Shown piece after piece: positions 1 through 6,288 of a stretch of DNA of 7,691 nt. Below the pieces are notes generated by a model. It ran no database searches and had not been told where the DNA came from. It was given only the letters and a program-made list of their open reading frames with translations. This stretch comes from CAYJBH01 sp964371365. Its GTDB lineage: Bacteria > Bacillota > Clostridia > Oscillospirales > Ruminococcaceae. Each line of letters opens with the position of its first letter. Position 1 is the stretch's first letter. A program made the position numbers and the translations under genes. The DNA lies in assembly GCA_964371365.1 (NCBI GenBank), contig CAYJMO010000087.1, positions 1 to 7,691 of the forward strand, in the 5' to 3' direction.

Positions 1-1895
1 ATTATGAAACCGTTTTGAGCAATGGATTAAAGCATTATGAGCACAGAACAAGGCAAGCGATAGAGGCTTTAGACCTCGGACAACCACAAAACTTGCAAAA
101 ATATCACTTTTATAGCTCTATATTAATTACAATTGACGCGATCAAGGCGTTTGCAAAGCGGTATAGCGATCTTGCGAGAAAACTTGCAATCAATGCAAAC
201 GAAAGTAGAAAAGCGGAACTTTTGCGCATGGCGGATGCCCTCGACAACGTTCCATACCATCCGGCGAGGAATTTTTTCGAGGCGGTGCAGTCGCTCTGGC
301 TGGTTCACCTCGTGTTGCAGATAGAATCAAACGGTCATTCTCTGTCCTACGGCAGGATGGATCAATACCTTTTGCCGTTTAAAGAGCAGGACGACATAGA
401 CGACGATGAAGCCTGTGAACTGCTGACAAATCTTTGGATGAAGACATATACCATTAATAAAATCCGCTCCTGGTCACATACCCAGTTCAGTGCCGGCTCA
501 CCTCTTTATCAAAATGTGACGGTCGGCGGACAGACCAAGGATGCAGAGGATGCTGTCAACCGCATGAGTTATCTGATATTAAAAAGTGTTGCCCAGACAA
601 GGTTGCCGCAACCTAACCTGACGGTGCGTTATCATTCGGGTCTTAACGCTGATTTTATGGATAAAGCGTTGGAGGTTGTCAAACTCGGGTTTGGTATGCC
701 GGCGTTTAATAACGATGAGATAATAATCCCCTCCTTTATAAAGCGTGGCGTGTCGCGAGACGATGCCTATAATTATAGTGCGATAGGGTGTGTCGAGACG
801 GCGGTGCCGGGTAGGTGGGGATATCGATGCACCGGCATGAGCTTTTTAAACTTCCCTAAGGCTTTGTTGATCGCTATGAACGACGGGAACGACCCGAAAT
901 CCGGCAAAAAGCTGACCGAGGGGGTTGGACATTTTACCGAAATGCAGAGTTATGACGATCTGTTTGAGGCGTGGAGTGTCGTGATAAAGGAGCTGACACG
1001 TCATAGCGCAATTCTGGAAAACTGCTGTGACCATGTCTTAGAGATGGAAGTGCCGGACATCCTTTGCTCTGCGCTGTGTGATGACTGTATCGGCAGGGGA
1101 CTGACCTTGAAAGAGGGGGGCGCGGTATACGATTTTATCAGCGGACTTCAGGTAGGCATAGCGAATCTTGCCGACTCACTTGCAGCGCTTAAAAAACTTG
1201 TCTTTGAGGAAAAGGTGATAGAAAACACCGAGCTGTGGCAGGCTCTCACCCACAATTTCGAGGGCGAAAGAGGTGAGGCTATACGACAGATTTTGATAAA
1301 CGATGCCCCGAAATACGGTAACGACATCGACCACGTTGACAGCCTTGTGGTGGATGCATATAATATATACATTGAAGAGATAAAAAAGTATCCGAACACT
1401 CGTTTTGGACGTGGGCCTATCGGTGGAACGAGATACGCCGGTACATCCTCCATTTCGGCGAACGTCGGGCAGGGTAACTCCACACCGGCAACGCCGGACG
1501 GTAGACTGTCGGGCGAACCGCTGTCGGAGGGGTGCTCTCCGGCACATAATATGGATAGACAGGGTCCTACGGCTGTCTTTAAGACGGTCTCAAAACTTCC
1601 GACCGGCGAGATAACCGGCGGTGTTCTACTCAATCAAAAGGTCAACCCGTCACTTTTGGAGAGGGAAGACAATAAACAAAAGCTAATTATACTGCTGAGA
1701 ACCTTTTTTGACATGCTTAAAGGATATCATGTACAGTATAATGTAGTATCACGAGAAACATTGATCGATGCACAAAAAAATCCCGAAAACCATAGAGATT
1801 TGATTGTTCGGGTGGCGGGGTACAGCGCATTTTTCAACGTCCTTTCCAAACGCACACAGGACGACATTATAGAACGCACGGAACAGACGATATAG
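1..1895 (+). CDS. Glycyl radical enzyme, PFL-like dehydratase/lyase type (5' partial)
   Basis: The reading frame is open from the window edge (first whole codon at 3), so the true start lies upstream. A TTG at 15 is only the first start-like codon. Numbering from that TTG, 626 residues are visible. Family members of this type have roughly 790-850, so about 160-200 N-terminal residues are missing. The PFL-like barrel carries the active-site motif NYSAIGCVETAVPG, with the thiyl-radical Cys259 and the general-base Glu261. The C-terminal glycyl radical loop is RVAGYSAFF with Gly602, 24 residues before the end, as expected. GCVE instead of the adjacent Cys-Cys of true pyruvate formate-lyase puts it with the dehydratases and C-X lyases. 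The stretches IESNGHSLSYGRMDQYL and GRWGYRCTGMSF recall the E. coli YbiW/PflD group, from memory only. The substrate cannot be read from the sequence. The enzyme needs a radical-SAM activase, which is not found downstream here and may lie upstream. It ends 9 nt before azlC. Confidence 0.93.
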   Translation, partial: YETVLSNGLKHYEHRTRQAIEALDLGQPQNLQKYHFYSSILITIDAIKAFAKRYSDLARKLAINANESRKAELLRMADALDNVPYHPARNFFEAVQSLWLVHLVLQIESNGHSLSYGRMDQYLLPFKEQDDIDDDEACELLTNLWMKTYTINKIRSWSHTQFSAGSPLYQNVTVGGQTKDAEDAVNRMSYLILKSVAQTRLPQPNLTVRYHSGLNADFMDKALEVVKLGFGMPAFNNDEIIIPSFIKRGVSRDDAYNYSAIGCVETAVPGRWGYRCTGMSFLNFPKALLIAMNDGNDPKSGKKLTEGVGHFTEMQSYDDLFEAWSVVIKELTRHSAILENCCDHVLEMEVPDILCSALCDDCIGRGLTLKEGGAVYDFISGLQVGIANLADSLAALKKLVFEEKVIENTELWQALTHNFEGERGEAIRQILINDAPKYGNDIDHVDSLVVDAYNIYIEEIKKYPNTRFGRGPIGGTRYAGTSSISANVGQGNSTPATPDGRLSGEPLSEGCSPAHNMDRQGPTAVFKTVSKLPTGEITGGVLLNQKVNPSLLEREDNKQKLIILLRTFFDMLKGYHVQYNVVSRETLIDAQKNPENHRDLIVRVAGYSAFFNVLSKRTQDDIIERTEQTI

Positions 1896-1904
1896 GGACA
1901 GTGA

Positions 1905-2597
1905 ATGAAGTTAAAGGCATTAAAGGCGGCGTTCCCGATAACGCTGCCTATCTGCGTCGGGTTTTTATTCCTCGGTGTATCATACGGACTCTTTATGGAC
2001 GGGCTCGGTTTTGATTTTTACTACCCGATGTTGATGAGTCTGCTCATCTTCGCCGGGTCGATGGAGTTTGTCGCCGGCAACCTACTGCTCGGCGCATTTG
2101 ACCCGTTGCAGGCGTTCGCGCTGACCTTGATGGTGAACGCAAGGCATCTTTTTTACGGGATATCCATGCTAAATATCTATAAAGGTGTTGGGATAAAAAA
2201 GCTCTATCTCATCTTTGGTATGTGCGATGAATCCTTTTCCATCAACTGCTCGGCCGAACCGCCAAACGGCGTAGACAAGGGGTGGTTTATGTTTTTTGTC
2301 ACGCTGCTCAACCACCTTTACTGGGTGGTAGGTGCGACACTCGGGGGATTGCTCGGTTATCTTATCAACATCAATACCGAGGGGATAGAGTTTGTCATGA
2401 CCGCACTTTTTGTGGTCATATTCATGGAACAATGGGAGAAAACACGGGATCACACCTCGGCGATAATCGGCGTTCTCTGCTCACTGGCATCGCTGTTTAT
2501 ATTTGGCACAGATAACTTTTTGATACCGGCGATGATTGCTATTGCGCTTTTCATCACACTGAACAGAGCGATTAAAAAAGGAGGGAGCGACGCATGA
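1905..2597 (+). CDS. azlC: AzlC-family branched-chain amino acid exporter, large subunit
   Basis: This is the large membrane subunit of the two-component LIV-E exporter (AzlCD in Bacillus, BrnFE in Corynebacterium), which moves branched-chain amino acids, and in some species methionine, out of the cell. Its 230 residues match the family's usual length. Family signatures are visible in order: FAGSMEFVA (49-57), VNARHLFYG (77-85), the acidic FGMCDESFS (104-112) and a late GTDNFLIPAM (201-210). Several long hydrophobic stretches fit a multi-pass inner-membrane protein. The ATG at 1905 has AGGGA at 1894-1898, six bases upstream, and that ribosome site includes the last two bases of the preceding gene's stop codon. 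The short spacing suggests co-transcription with the glycyl radical enzyme gene. It overlaps azlD by 4 nt, as usual for this pair. Substrate specificity is known for the family but not proven here. Confidence 0.95.
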   Translation: MKLKALKAAFPITLPICVGFLFLGVSYGLFMDGLGFDFYYPMLMSLLIFAGSMEFVAGNLLLGAFDPLQAFALTLMVNARHLFYGISMLNIYKGVGIKKLYLIFGMCDESFSINCSAEPPNGVDKGWFMFFVTLLNHLYWVVGATLGGLLGYLININTEGIEFVMTALFVVIFMEQWEKTRDHTSAIIGVLCSLASLFIFGTDNFLIPAMIAIALFITLNRAIKKGGSDA

Positions 2598-2914
2598 CGA
2601 CGACACAACAGATCATCACCATCGCCGCCGTTATGTTCGGCACCATGCTCACACGATTTTTGCCATTCGTCATCTTCCCCTCCAACAAAAAACCACCGAA
2701 ATTCATTGAGGTTTTGAGCACATCTTTGCCTTATGCAGTGATGGGTATGCTTATAGTCTACTGTGTGAGAAACTCGTTTTTTTCGGAAAATCATGGTGTT
2801 TTTGAGTTGATTTCGATTGCCGCAGTGGTTCTTTTGCATAAGTGGAAGAAGAATATGCTGCTCAGCATCGCGGGTGGGACGATTATATATATGGCAATTG
2901 TGCAGTTGTTGTAA
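2594..2914 (+). CDS. azlD: AzlD-family branched-chain amino acid exporter, small subunit
   Basis: This is the small membrane partner of AzlC; both are needed for export in characterised pairs. The 106 residues have the normal AzlD length and show three to four hydrophobic segments. The family motif TRFLPF lies at 20-25 and the membrane stretch LPYAVMGMLIVY at 45-56. The start ATG at 2594 overlaps the azlC stop as ATGA, and an unusually good AAGGAGGG (2578-2585) lies 8 bases upstream, so translation is coupled but also independently efficient. It ends in two consecutive in-frame TAA codons (2912-2917). No hairpin terminator is seen after it. The livK promoter begins 10 bases later, so some read-through from this operon into the liv leader is likely. 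Confidence 0.94.
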   Translation: MTTTQQIITIAAVMFGTMLTRFLPFVIFPSNKKPPKFIEVLSTSLPYAVMGMLIVYCVRNSFFSENHGVFELISIAAVVLLHKWKKNMLLSIAGGTIIYMAIVQLL

Positions 2915-2923
2915 TAAAAAAGA

Positions 2924-2952
2924 TTGACATTTCCTTTAGAATAAACTATAAT
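2924..2952 (+). promoter_or_regulatory. Consensus housekeeping sigma promoter for the liv operon
   Basis: TTGACA (2924-2929) and TATAAT (2947-2952) are separated by exactly 17 bases, which is a perfect match to the sigma-A/sigma-70 consensus in both boxes and in spacing. Transcription should start near 2958-2961. It sits in the azlD-livK gap and points toward livK, leaving a leader of about 140 nt. A promoter this strong implies that control comes from a repressor or from events in the leader rather than from weak polymerase binding. That last point is inference. Confidence 0.9.
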
Positions 2953-2971
2953 TTTATATGGTAATAAAATT
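2950..2971. promoter_or_regulatory. Operator-like inverted repeat over the -10 and start site
   Basis: AATTTTAT (2950-2957) and ATAAAATT (2964-2971) are perfect inverted repeats with a 6-base spacer. They overlap the end of the -10 box and the expected transcription start, a classical position for a repressor. All arm bases are A or T, and the surroundings are AT-rich, so chance symmetry is possible. It does not match the CodY consensus well. The regulator is unknown. Confidence 0.4.
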
Positions 2972-2985
2972 TTTTAGGGAGGATA

Positions 2986-3007
2986 GTTTGAAAACAAGTT
3001 TTCAAAC
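2986..3007 (+). repeat. Perfect palindromic hairpin 1 in the livK leader
   Basis: GTTTGAAAAC (2986-2995) and GTTTTCAAAC (2998-3007) are perfect reverse complements around a central AA. A real RNA loop would open at least one more pair. It lies directly after a strong Shine-Dalgarno-like AGGGAGGA (2976-2983) and contains the TTG of the candidate leader ORF in its 5' arm, so folding would compete with initiation there. No T-run follows, so it is not a terminator. The DNA form could also be a protein-binding palindrome. Confidence 0.75.
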
Positions 3008-3071
3008 ATCGAATTTTATTCCTTTTCAGCGGAAGACGCTGAAATTTTACCACCATGTGGTGAAACCGTAA
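2988..3071 (+). CDS. Candidate 27-residue leader peptide upstream of livK
   Basis: An ORF starts with TTG at 2988 and ends with TAA at 3069-3071. AGGGAGGA (2976-2983) lies about five bases before the TTG and is a better ribosome site than the one in front of livK. The peptide begins MKTSFQTSNF and ends KFYHHVVKP. It has four Phe but no run of Leu, Ile or Val codons, so it is not a classical branched-chain amino acid attenuator peptide. It has no membrane segment or signal. The ORF spans all three leader hairpins and stops 29 bases before the livK ATG, so ribosome passage would unfold the leader. It could equally be a non-coding RNA with a chance ORF. I do not recognise the peptide with certainty. 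Confidence 0.4.
   Translation: MKTSFQTSNFIPFQRKTLKFYHHVVKP
3024..3044 (+). repeat. Hairpin 2 in the livK leader
   Basis: TTTCAGCG (3024-3031) and CGCTGAAA (3037-3044) form a perfect 8-bp stem with a GAAGA loop. Four Ts follow at 3045-3048, so it weakly resembles an intrinsic terminator. The stem has only three G-C pairs and the U-run is short, so efficient termination is doubtful. Confidence 0.65.
3045..3065 (+). repeat. Hairpin 3 in the livK leader
   Basis: TTTTACCAC (3045-3053) pairs with GTGGTGAAA (3057-3065) around a CAT loop: nine pairs including one U-G. It abuts hairpin 2 without a spacer, so the two may stack coaxially. It cannot form while hairpin 2's trailing T-run acts as a terminator tail, because it uses those same Ts. 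Confidence 0.6.
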
Positions 3072-3082
3072 AAAACATCGAG

Positions 3083-3088
3083 AAAGGA
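3083..3088 (+). promoter_or_regulatory. Ribosome binding site that decides the livK start
   Basis: AAAGGA lies 12 bases before the ATG at 3101 but directly abuts the in-frame ATG at 3089. Only 3101 leaves room for initiation, although its spacing is long. This points to the start that gives a clean lipoprotein signal peptide. Confidence 0.65.
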
Positions 3089-3100
3089 ATGGTCATAAGA

Positions 3101-4233
3101 ATGAAAAAGAAAATTTTTGGTCTGCTCTTAGCAGGGGCACTGCTTGTGGGCGCTCTTGCAGGTTGTTCCGCAGAGGGCGACAGCAATACGCTTAAAATCG
3201 GCGGCATAGGGCCTACAACAGGCGCTGCAGCTGTATATGGCAACGCTGTTAAAAACGGTGCTGAGATAGCTGTTGAGGAGATTAACGCTATGGGCGGTCT
3301 GCAGTTAGAGCTCAACTTCCAGGACGATGAGCACGACCCGGAAAAGGCTGTCAATGCCTACAATACGCTTAAAGACTGGAACATGCACCTGTTGATGGGC
3401 ACCGTCACCACCGCACCGGCACTGTCCGTTGCACCGATGACCTATGAGGACCGTGTGTTTATGCTTACCCCGTCTGCATCTTCCAGCCTTGTGGTTGAGG
3501 GCAACGATAACGTTTTTCAGATCTGCTTCACCGACCCGAATCAGGGCATGGCATCGGCACAGTACATAAGTGATAACAGCGTCGCTACCAAGGTTGCGGT
3601 TATCTACAACAACTCTGCTACCTACTCCAGCGGAATTTATGAGAGCTTTATGGAGGGTGTCGAGGGTACTTCTATCGAGGTTGTAAGCACCTCTACCTTT
3701 ACCGATGACTCGGCGAGCGACTTCTCTGTTCAACTCAACGATGCACGTGATAACGGCGCAGAGCTTATCTTCCTGCCGATCTACGCAGAGCCGGCATCAC
3801 TGATAATGAGCCAGGCTAATGCAATGGGCTTTATGCCAATCTTCTTCGGCTGTGATGGTCTTGACGGCATTCTAACCCTTGAGGGCTTTGACACTGCACT
3901 TGCAGAGGGCACCATGCTACTAACCCCATTCGCCGCCGACGCTCAGGACGAGGCGACCGTCTCTTTTGTGACAAAGTATGTCGAGAAGTACGGCGACACC
4001 CCGAACCAGTTCGCAGCGGACGGATATGACTGTATCTATGCTATCTATGATGCAGCGACAGCCGGCGGTGTCACACTTGACATGTCGTCGGAAGAGGTCT
4101 GCAACATCATGATTGAGCAGTTCACCTCCATGACCTTTGACGGTCTTACCGGTGCCGGAATGACATGGAACGAGATAGGCGAGGTCTCAAAAGCTCCTCA
4201 GGCTATCACCATCGAAAACGGAGTCTATGTAGG
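3101..4233 (+). CDS. livK: Branched-chain amino acid ABC transporter, substrate-binding lipoprotein (3' end lost in gap)
   Basis: This is the extracellular receptor of the LIV-I importer, a periplasmic-binding fold of the Peripla_BP_6 family, which hands branched-chain amino acids to LivHM. From ATG 3101 it begins MKKKIFGLLL, followed by a hydrophobic core and the lipobox LAGC, with lipidated Cys22. The mature part shows LKIGGIGPTTG (31-41), the ligand-loop regions MGTVTTAPALSVAP (99-112) and LTPSASSS (122-129), and late ADGYDCIYAIYDAA. The frame runs to the N gap at 4234, giving 377 residues ending near the family's usual conserved C-terminal ENGVYV, so only a few residues should be missing. 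The ATG at 3089 would add four residues but has no room for a ribosome site. Translating on through ten Ns gives a false tail that runs through a terminator hairpin. Ligand preference within this family varies (amino acids, amides, urea); the azlCD and livHMGF context supports amino acids. Confidence 0.93.
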
Positions 4234-4243
4234 NNNNNNNNNN
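4234..4243. other. Assembly gap (ten Ns)
   Basis: Ten consecutive Ns interrupt the 3' end of livK. Ten is a typical placeholder, so the true length is unknown and the reading frame across it cannot be trusted. The missing DNA should hold the last livK codons and its stop. The context on either side (livK end, terminator, livH) is what a normal liv operon would have, so the join is plausible. Confidence 0.97.
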
Positions 4244-4265
4244 AATCTTCAAAATTTACTATTTT

Positions 4266-4308
4266 GGGGCTGTGATGAGTCGAAAGCTCTGTCACAGCCC
4301 CTCTTTTT
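4266..4308 (+). terminator. Intrinsic terminator between livK and livH
   Basis: GGGGCTGTGA (4266-4275) and TCACAGCCCC (4292-4301) form a perfect 10-bp GC-rich stem followed by TCTTTTT (4302-4308). Inside, GAG/CTC plus a C-G pair closing a GAAA tetraloop (4282-4285) extend the hairpin with one bulged U. Since livH has no visible promoter after it, the terminator is probably leaky and sets livK above livHMGF in expression. A promoter hidden in the N gap would have to lie upstream of the hairpin. Confidence 0.9.
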
Positions 4309-4329
4309 AACAATAAGGATGCAAAAACA

Positions 4330-5214
4330 ATGATTTCAATACTCAACAACCTCATCAGCGGACTTAGCTTGGGCAGTGTTTATGCTATCATAGCGCTGGG
4401 TTACACCATGGTCTACGGCATTGCCAAGATGCTCAACTTTGCGCATGGCGATGTCATCATGGTCGGCGGTTATATCAGCTTTATTGCTATCTCAACCCTC
4501 GGTCTGGGTGCCGCGCCCTCCATCCTGCTTGGGGTGCTTGCCTGCACGGTGCTCGGTATCGTTATCGAGCGTTTCGCCTACAAACCATTGCGGCAGGCAA
4601 CATCGCTTGCTGTTTTGATCACGGCAATCGGTGTGAGCTATCTTTTACAGAATTTAGCACTGCTTATCTGGGGATCCAGCTCCAAATTTTACCCCACCAT
4701 AATTGAGATGCCGCCGATAACCTTGTTTGACGGACAGATGGTTATCTCCTCCGCCTCCATTGTCACCATTATCAGCTGTATTATCATTATGGTTGTTTTA
4801 TCCTTTTTTATCAACAAAACCAAACTCGGCAAGGCGATGCGCGCCGTGTCGGAGGATAAAAATGCCGCTCAACTGATGGGTATTGATGTCAACTTCACCA
4901 TCTCGGTGACCTTTGCAATAGGTGCCGCACTTGCCGCCGTTGCCGGTGTACTTTTATTGTCCGCATATCCATTGATGACCCCGACACTCGGCTCAATGCC
5001 GGGCATCAAGGCGTTTACCGCCGCTGTTTTTGGAGGTATCGGCTCCATACCCGGTGCGTTGATAGGTGGAATACTGCTCGGTGTCATTGAAATTTTCGGT
5101 AGGGCATACATCTCCACTCAACTCTCGGATGCTATCGTATTTGCCGTGCTTATTATCGTGTTGCTGGTTCGCCCGACCGGACTTTTGGGCAAACCGATAA
5201 ACGAGAAGGTGTAG
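4330..5214 (+). CDS. livH: Branched-chain amino acid ABC transporter, permease LivH
   Basis: This is one of the two channel subunits of the LIV-I importer. Its 294 residues have the normal length and several hydrophobic spans. The family hallmark NFAHGDVIMVGGY lies at 36-48. The cytoplasmic coupling (EAA-type) loop at about 165-186 contains GKAMRAVSEDKNAAQLMGID and would contact the ATPases. The conserved FGGIGSIPGALIGG is at 234-247 and the end is VRPTGLLG followed by a short basic tail. The ATG at 4330 has AAGGA (4315-4319) ten bases upstream, just past the terminator T-run. The stop is immediately followed by the livM start region. Together with LivM it forms a heterodimeric channel. Confidence 0.97.
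   Translation: MISILNNLISGLSLGSVYAIIALGYTMVYGIAKMLNFAHGDVIMVGGYISFIAISTLGLGAAPSILLGVLACTVLGIVIERFAYKPLRQATSLAVLITAIGVSYLLQNLALLIWGSSSKFYPTIIEMPPITLFDGQMVISSASIVTIISCIIIMVVLSFFINKTKLGKAMRAVSEDKNAAQLMGIDVNFTISVTFAIGAALAAVAGVLLLSAYPLMTPTLGSMPGIKAFTAAVFGGIGSIPGALIGGILLGVIEIFGRAYISTQLSDAIVFAVLIIVLLVRPTGLLGKPINEKV
5206..5211 (+). promoter_or_regulatory. Ribosome binding site that decides the livM start
   Basis: AAGGTG, within the last codons of livH, lies 9 bases before the ATG at 5221 but only 3 before the in-frame GTG at 5215. The ATG is therefore the better livM start, and the longer form beginning at GTG is unlikely. Confidence 0.6.
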
Positions 5215-5220
5215 GTGGGT

Positions 5221-6288
5221 ATGAATATTAAAAACATGAGCAAAACCACAAGAAAGAACACAATAACATATGCCATGGTCGGTATTACTTTTGTGGTTAT
5301 GACGATACTTAACTCGGCAGGCATCCTCTCCAACTCACTTCAAGGTCAACTTATACCGATATGCGCCTATATTGTCATGGCTATCTCTCTTAACCTCACC
5401 GTCGGTATAATGGGGGAACTCTCGCTCGGTCATGCCGGATTTATGAGTGTCGGAGCGTTTTCCGGAATAATTGCCTCGACATTGCTTGAAAATATGGTTA
5501 GCGTCGATATTATTCGATTGATAATTTCCATGATTATCGGTGCGATTGCCGCAGGCATCATCAGCATAGCGGTCGTGTTTCCAGTACTGCGACTGCGCGG
5601 CGACTATCTCGCTATTGTGACGCTCGCATTCGGTCAGATTGTCAAAAACATCATCGATATACTGTATATCGGAATAGATGAAAACGGTCTGCACTTTGCT
5701 ACCGGTTCCGACTCCTCTATCGAACTCGCAGAGGGTGGCAAGATGATATTGTCCGGCGCGATAGGAGCGGTCGGGTATGAGAGTATATCTACATTTTTCG
5801 CCGGATTTTTACTGGTCGTGTTCGCATTATTTATTGTGCTCAACTTTACAAACAGCCGTGCCGGTCGCGCCGTCATGGCACTGCGTGACAATCGCATTGC
5901 CGCCGAGTCGGTCGGCATATCCCCGAGCAAATACAAGTCGATGGCATTCATTATCTCGGCAATGCTCGCCGGCATGGCAGGGACACTGTTTGCTATGAAC
6001 TTCACCAGTGTCAATGCAAGTAAATTTGACTTTAATACCTCGATATTAGTGCTTATGTTCGTTGTGCTCGGCGGTATCGGCAGCATCCGTGGCTCTATAA
6101 TCGCCGCGACGTTGCTCACCATCCTGCCGGAAATGCTACGCGGCTCGCTGTCGGAATACCGTATGTTGATATATGCTGCCATCTTAATTATTGTAATGAT
6201 TGCTACCAACAACGCAAAGTTCCATGACAAGATTGCGACGATAAAAAAGAAGTTTTCATCGGTTAAGGGAGGTGCGGCTAATGTCTGA
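5221..6288 (+). CDS. livM: Branched-chain amino acid ABC transporter, permease LivM
   Basis: This is the second channel subunit, partner of LivH. From ATG 5221 it has 355 residues. A Lys/Arg-rich N-terminus (about 4-12) precedes the first membrane span. The LivM hallmark SLNLTVGIMGELSLGHAGF lies at 56-74, LRLRGDYLAIVTLAFGQI at 123-140, the coupling loop at about 212-233 (AGRAVMALRDNRIAAESVGI) and VLGGIGSIRGSIIAA at 282-296. The region around 150-178, between membrane segments, is where LivM proteins usually carry a Gly-rich NG-containing loop; here it reads ENGLHFATGS and is otherwise family-specific. Its last codons overlap livG by 8 nt, which indicates translational coupling. The GTG at 5215 is an alternative start adding two residues. 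Confidence 0.96.
   Translation: MNIKNMSKTTRKNTITYAMVGITFVVMTILNSAGILSNSLQGQLIPICAYIVMAISLNLTVGIMGELSLGHAGFMSVGAFSGIIASTLLENMVSVDIIRLIISMIIGAIAAGIISIAVVFPVLRLRGDYLAIVTLAFGQIVKNIIDILYIGIDENGLHFATGSDSSIELAEGGKMILSGAIGAVGYESISTFFAGFLLVVFALFIVLNFTNSRAGRAVMALRDNRIAAESVGISPSKYKSMAFIISAMLAGMAGTLFAMNFTSVNASKFDFNTSILVLMFVVLGGIGSIRGSIIAATLLTILPEMLRGSLSEYRMLIYAAILIIVMIATNNAKFHDKIATIKKKFSSVKGGAANV
6266..6272 (+). promoter_or_regulatory. Ribosome binding site that decides the livG start
   Basis: AGGGAGG lies 8 bases before the ATG at 6281. The in-frame GTG at 6272 overlaps this site and cannot use it, so livG begins at 6281. Confidence 0.8.

Larger units (their letters stand above)
3016..3092 (+). promoter_or_regulatory. 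Possible anti-Shine-Dalgarno pairing that masks the livK ribosome site
   Basis: ATTCCTTT (3018-3025) is complementary to AAAGGAAT (3083-3090), which contains the livK ribosome binding site. Three U-G pairs (3016, 3017 and 3026 with 3092, 3091 and 3082) extend the helix to 11 bp. It would enclose hairpins 2 and 3 and compete with the base of hairpin 2 (3024-3026), giving two alternative folds. Ribosomes on the leader ORF would disrupt it. The pairing is read directly; the switching role is inference. Confidence 0.45.
2959..3100 (+). promoter_or_regulatory. Structured 5' leader of livK (candidate cis-regulatory RNA)
   Basis: Between the expected transcription start and the livK ATG lie about 140 nt with three successive hairpins (2986-3007, 3024-3044, 3045-3065), a candidate 27-codon leader ORF (2988-3071), and a potential long-range helix that hides the livK ribosome binding site. 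No T-box signature and no riboswitch class that I can name is recognisable. The dense structure in a short gap, under a consensus promoter, points to post-initiation control of livK. This is inference from sequence alone. Confidence 0.55.

Noticed and set aside
1148..1633. 161-codon ORF on the minus strand inside the glycyl radical enzyme gene
   Set aside because: It lies wholly within a well-conserved coding region that includes family motifs, and its product shows no recognisable domain. The same holds for the other minus-strand ORFs, e.g. 5634-6302 under livM.
1..1895. Pyruvate formate-lyase
   Set aside because: The active site is GCVE with a single Cys, whereas pyruvate formate-lyase has two adjacent Cys.
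2950..3007. CodY binding site in the livK promoter region
   Set aside because: The AATTTTAT/ATAAAATT repeat has a 6-base AT/GT spacer and does not match the CodY consensus well; the palindrome at 2986-3007 also differs.
3024..3048. Hairpin 2 plus TTTT as an intrinsic terminator
   Set aside because: The stem is short with few G-C pairs, the T-run is only four long and is also used by hairpin 3. Efficient termination looks unlikely, though weak attenuation is possible.
2988..3071. Classical leucine/isoleucine/valine attenuator peptide
   Set aside because: There is no run of Leu, Ile or Val codons, and no strong terminator follows in the leader.
3089..4333. A single 414-codon ORF running from livK through the Ns to inside livH
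   Set aside because: The frame across Ns is arbitrary, and the tail translates a terminator hairpin and overlaps the livH start. livK must end in or just after the gap.
4319..4333. ATGCAAAAACAATGA as a four-codon upstream ORF of livH
   Set aside because: Its ATG is part of the livH ribosome site region and has no ribosome site of its own, so it is most likely chance.
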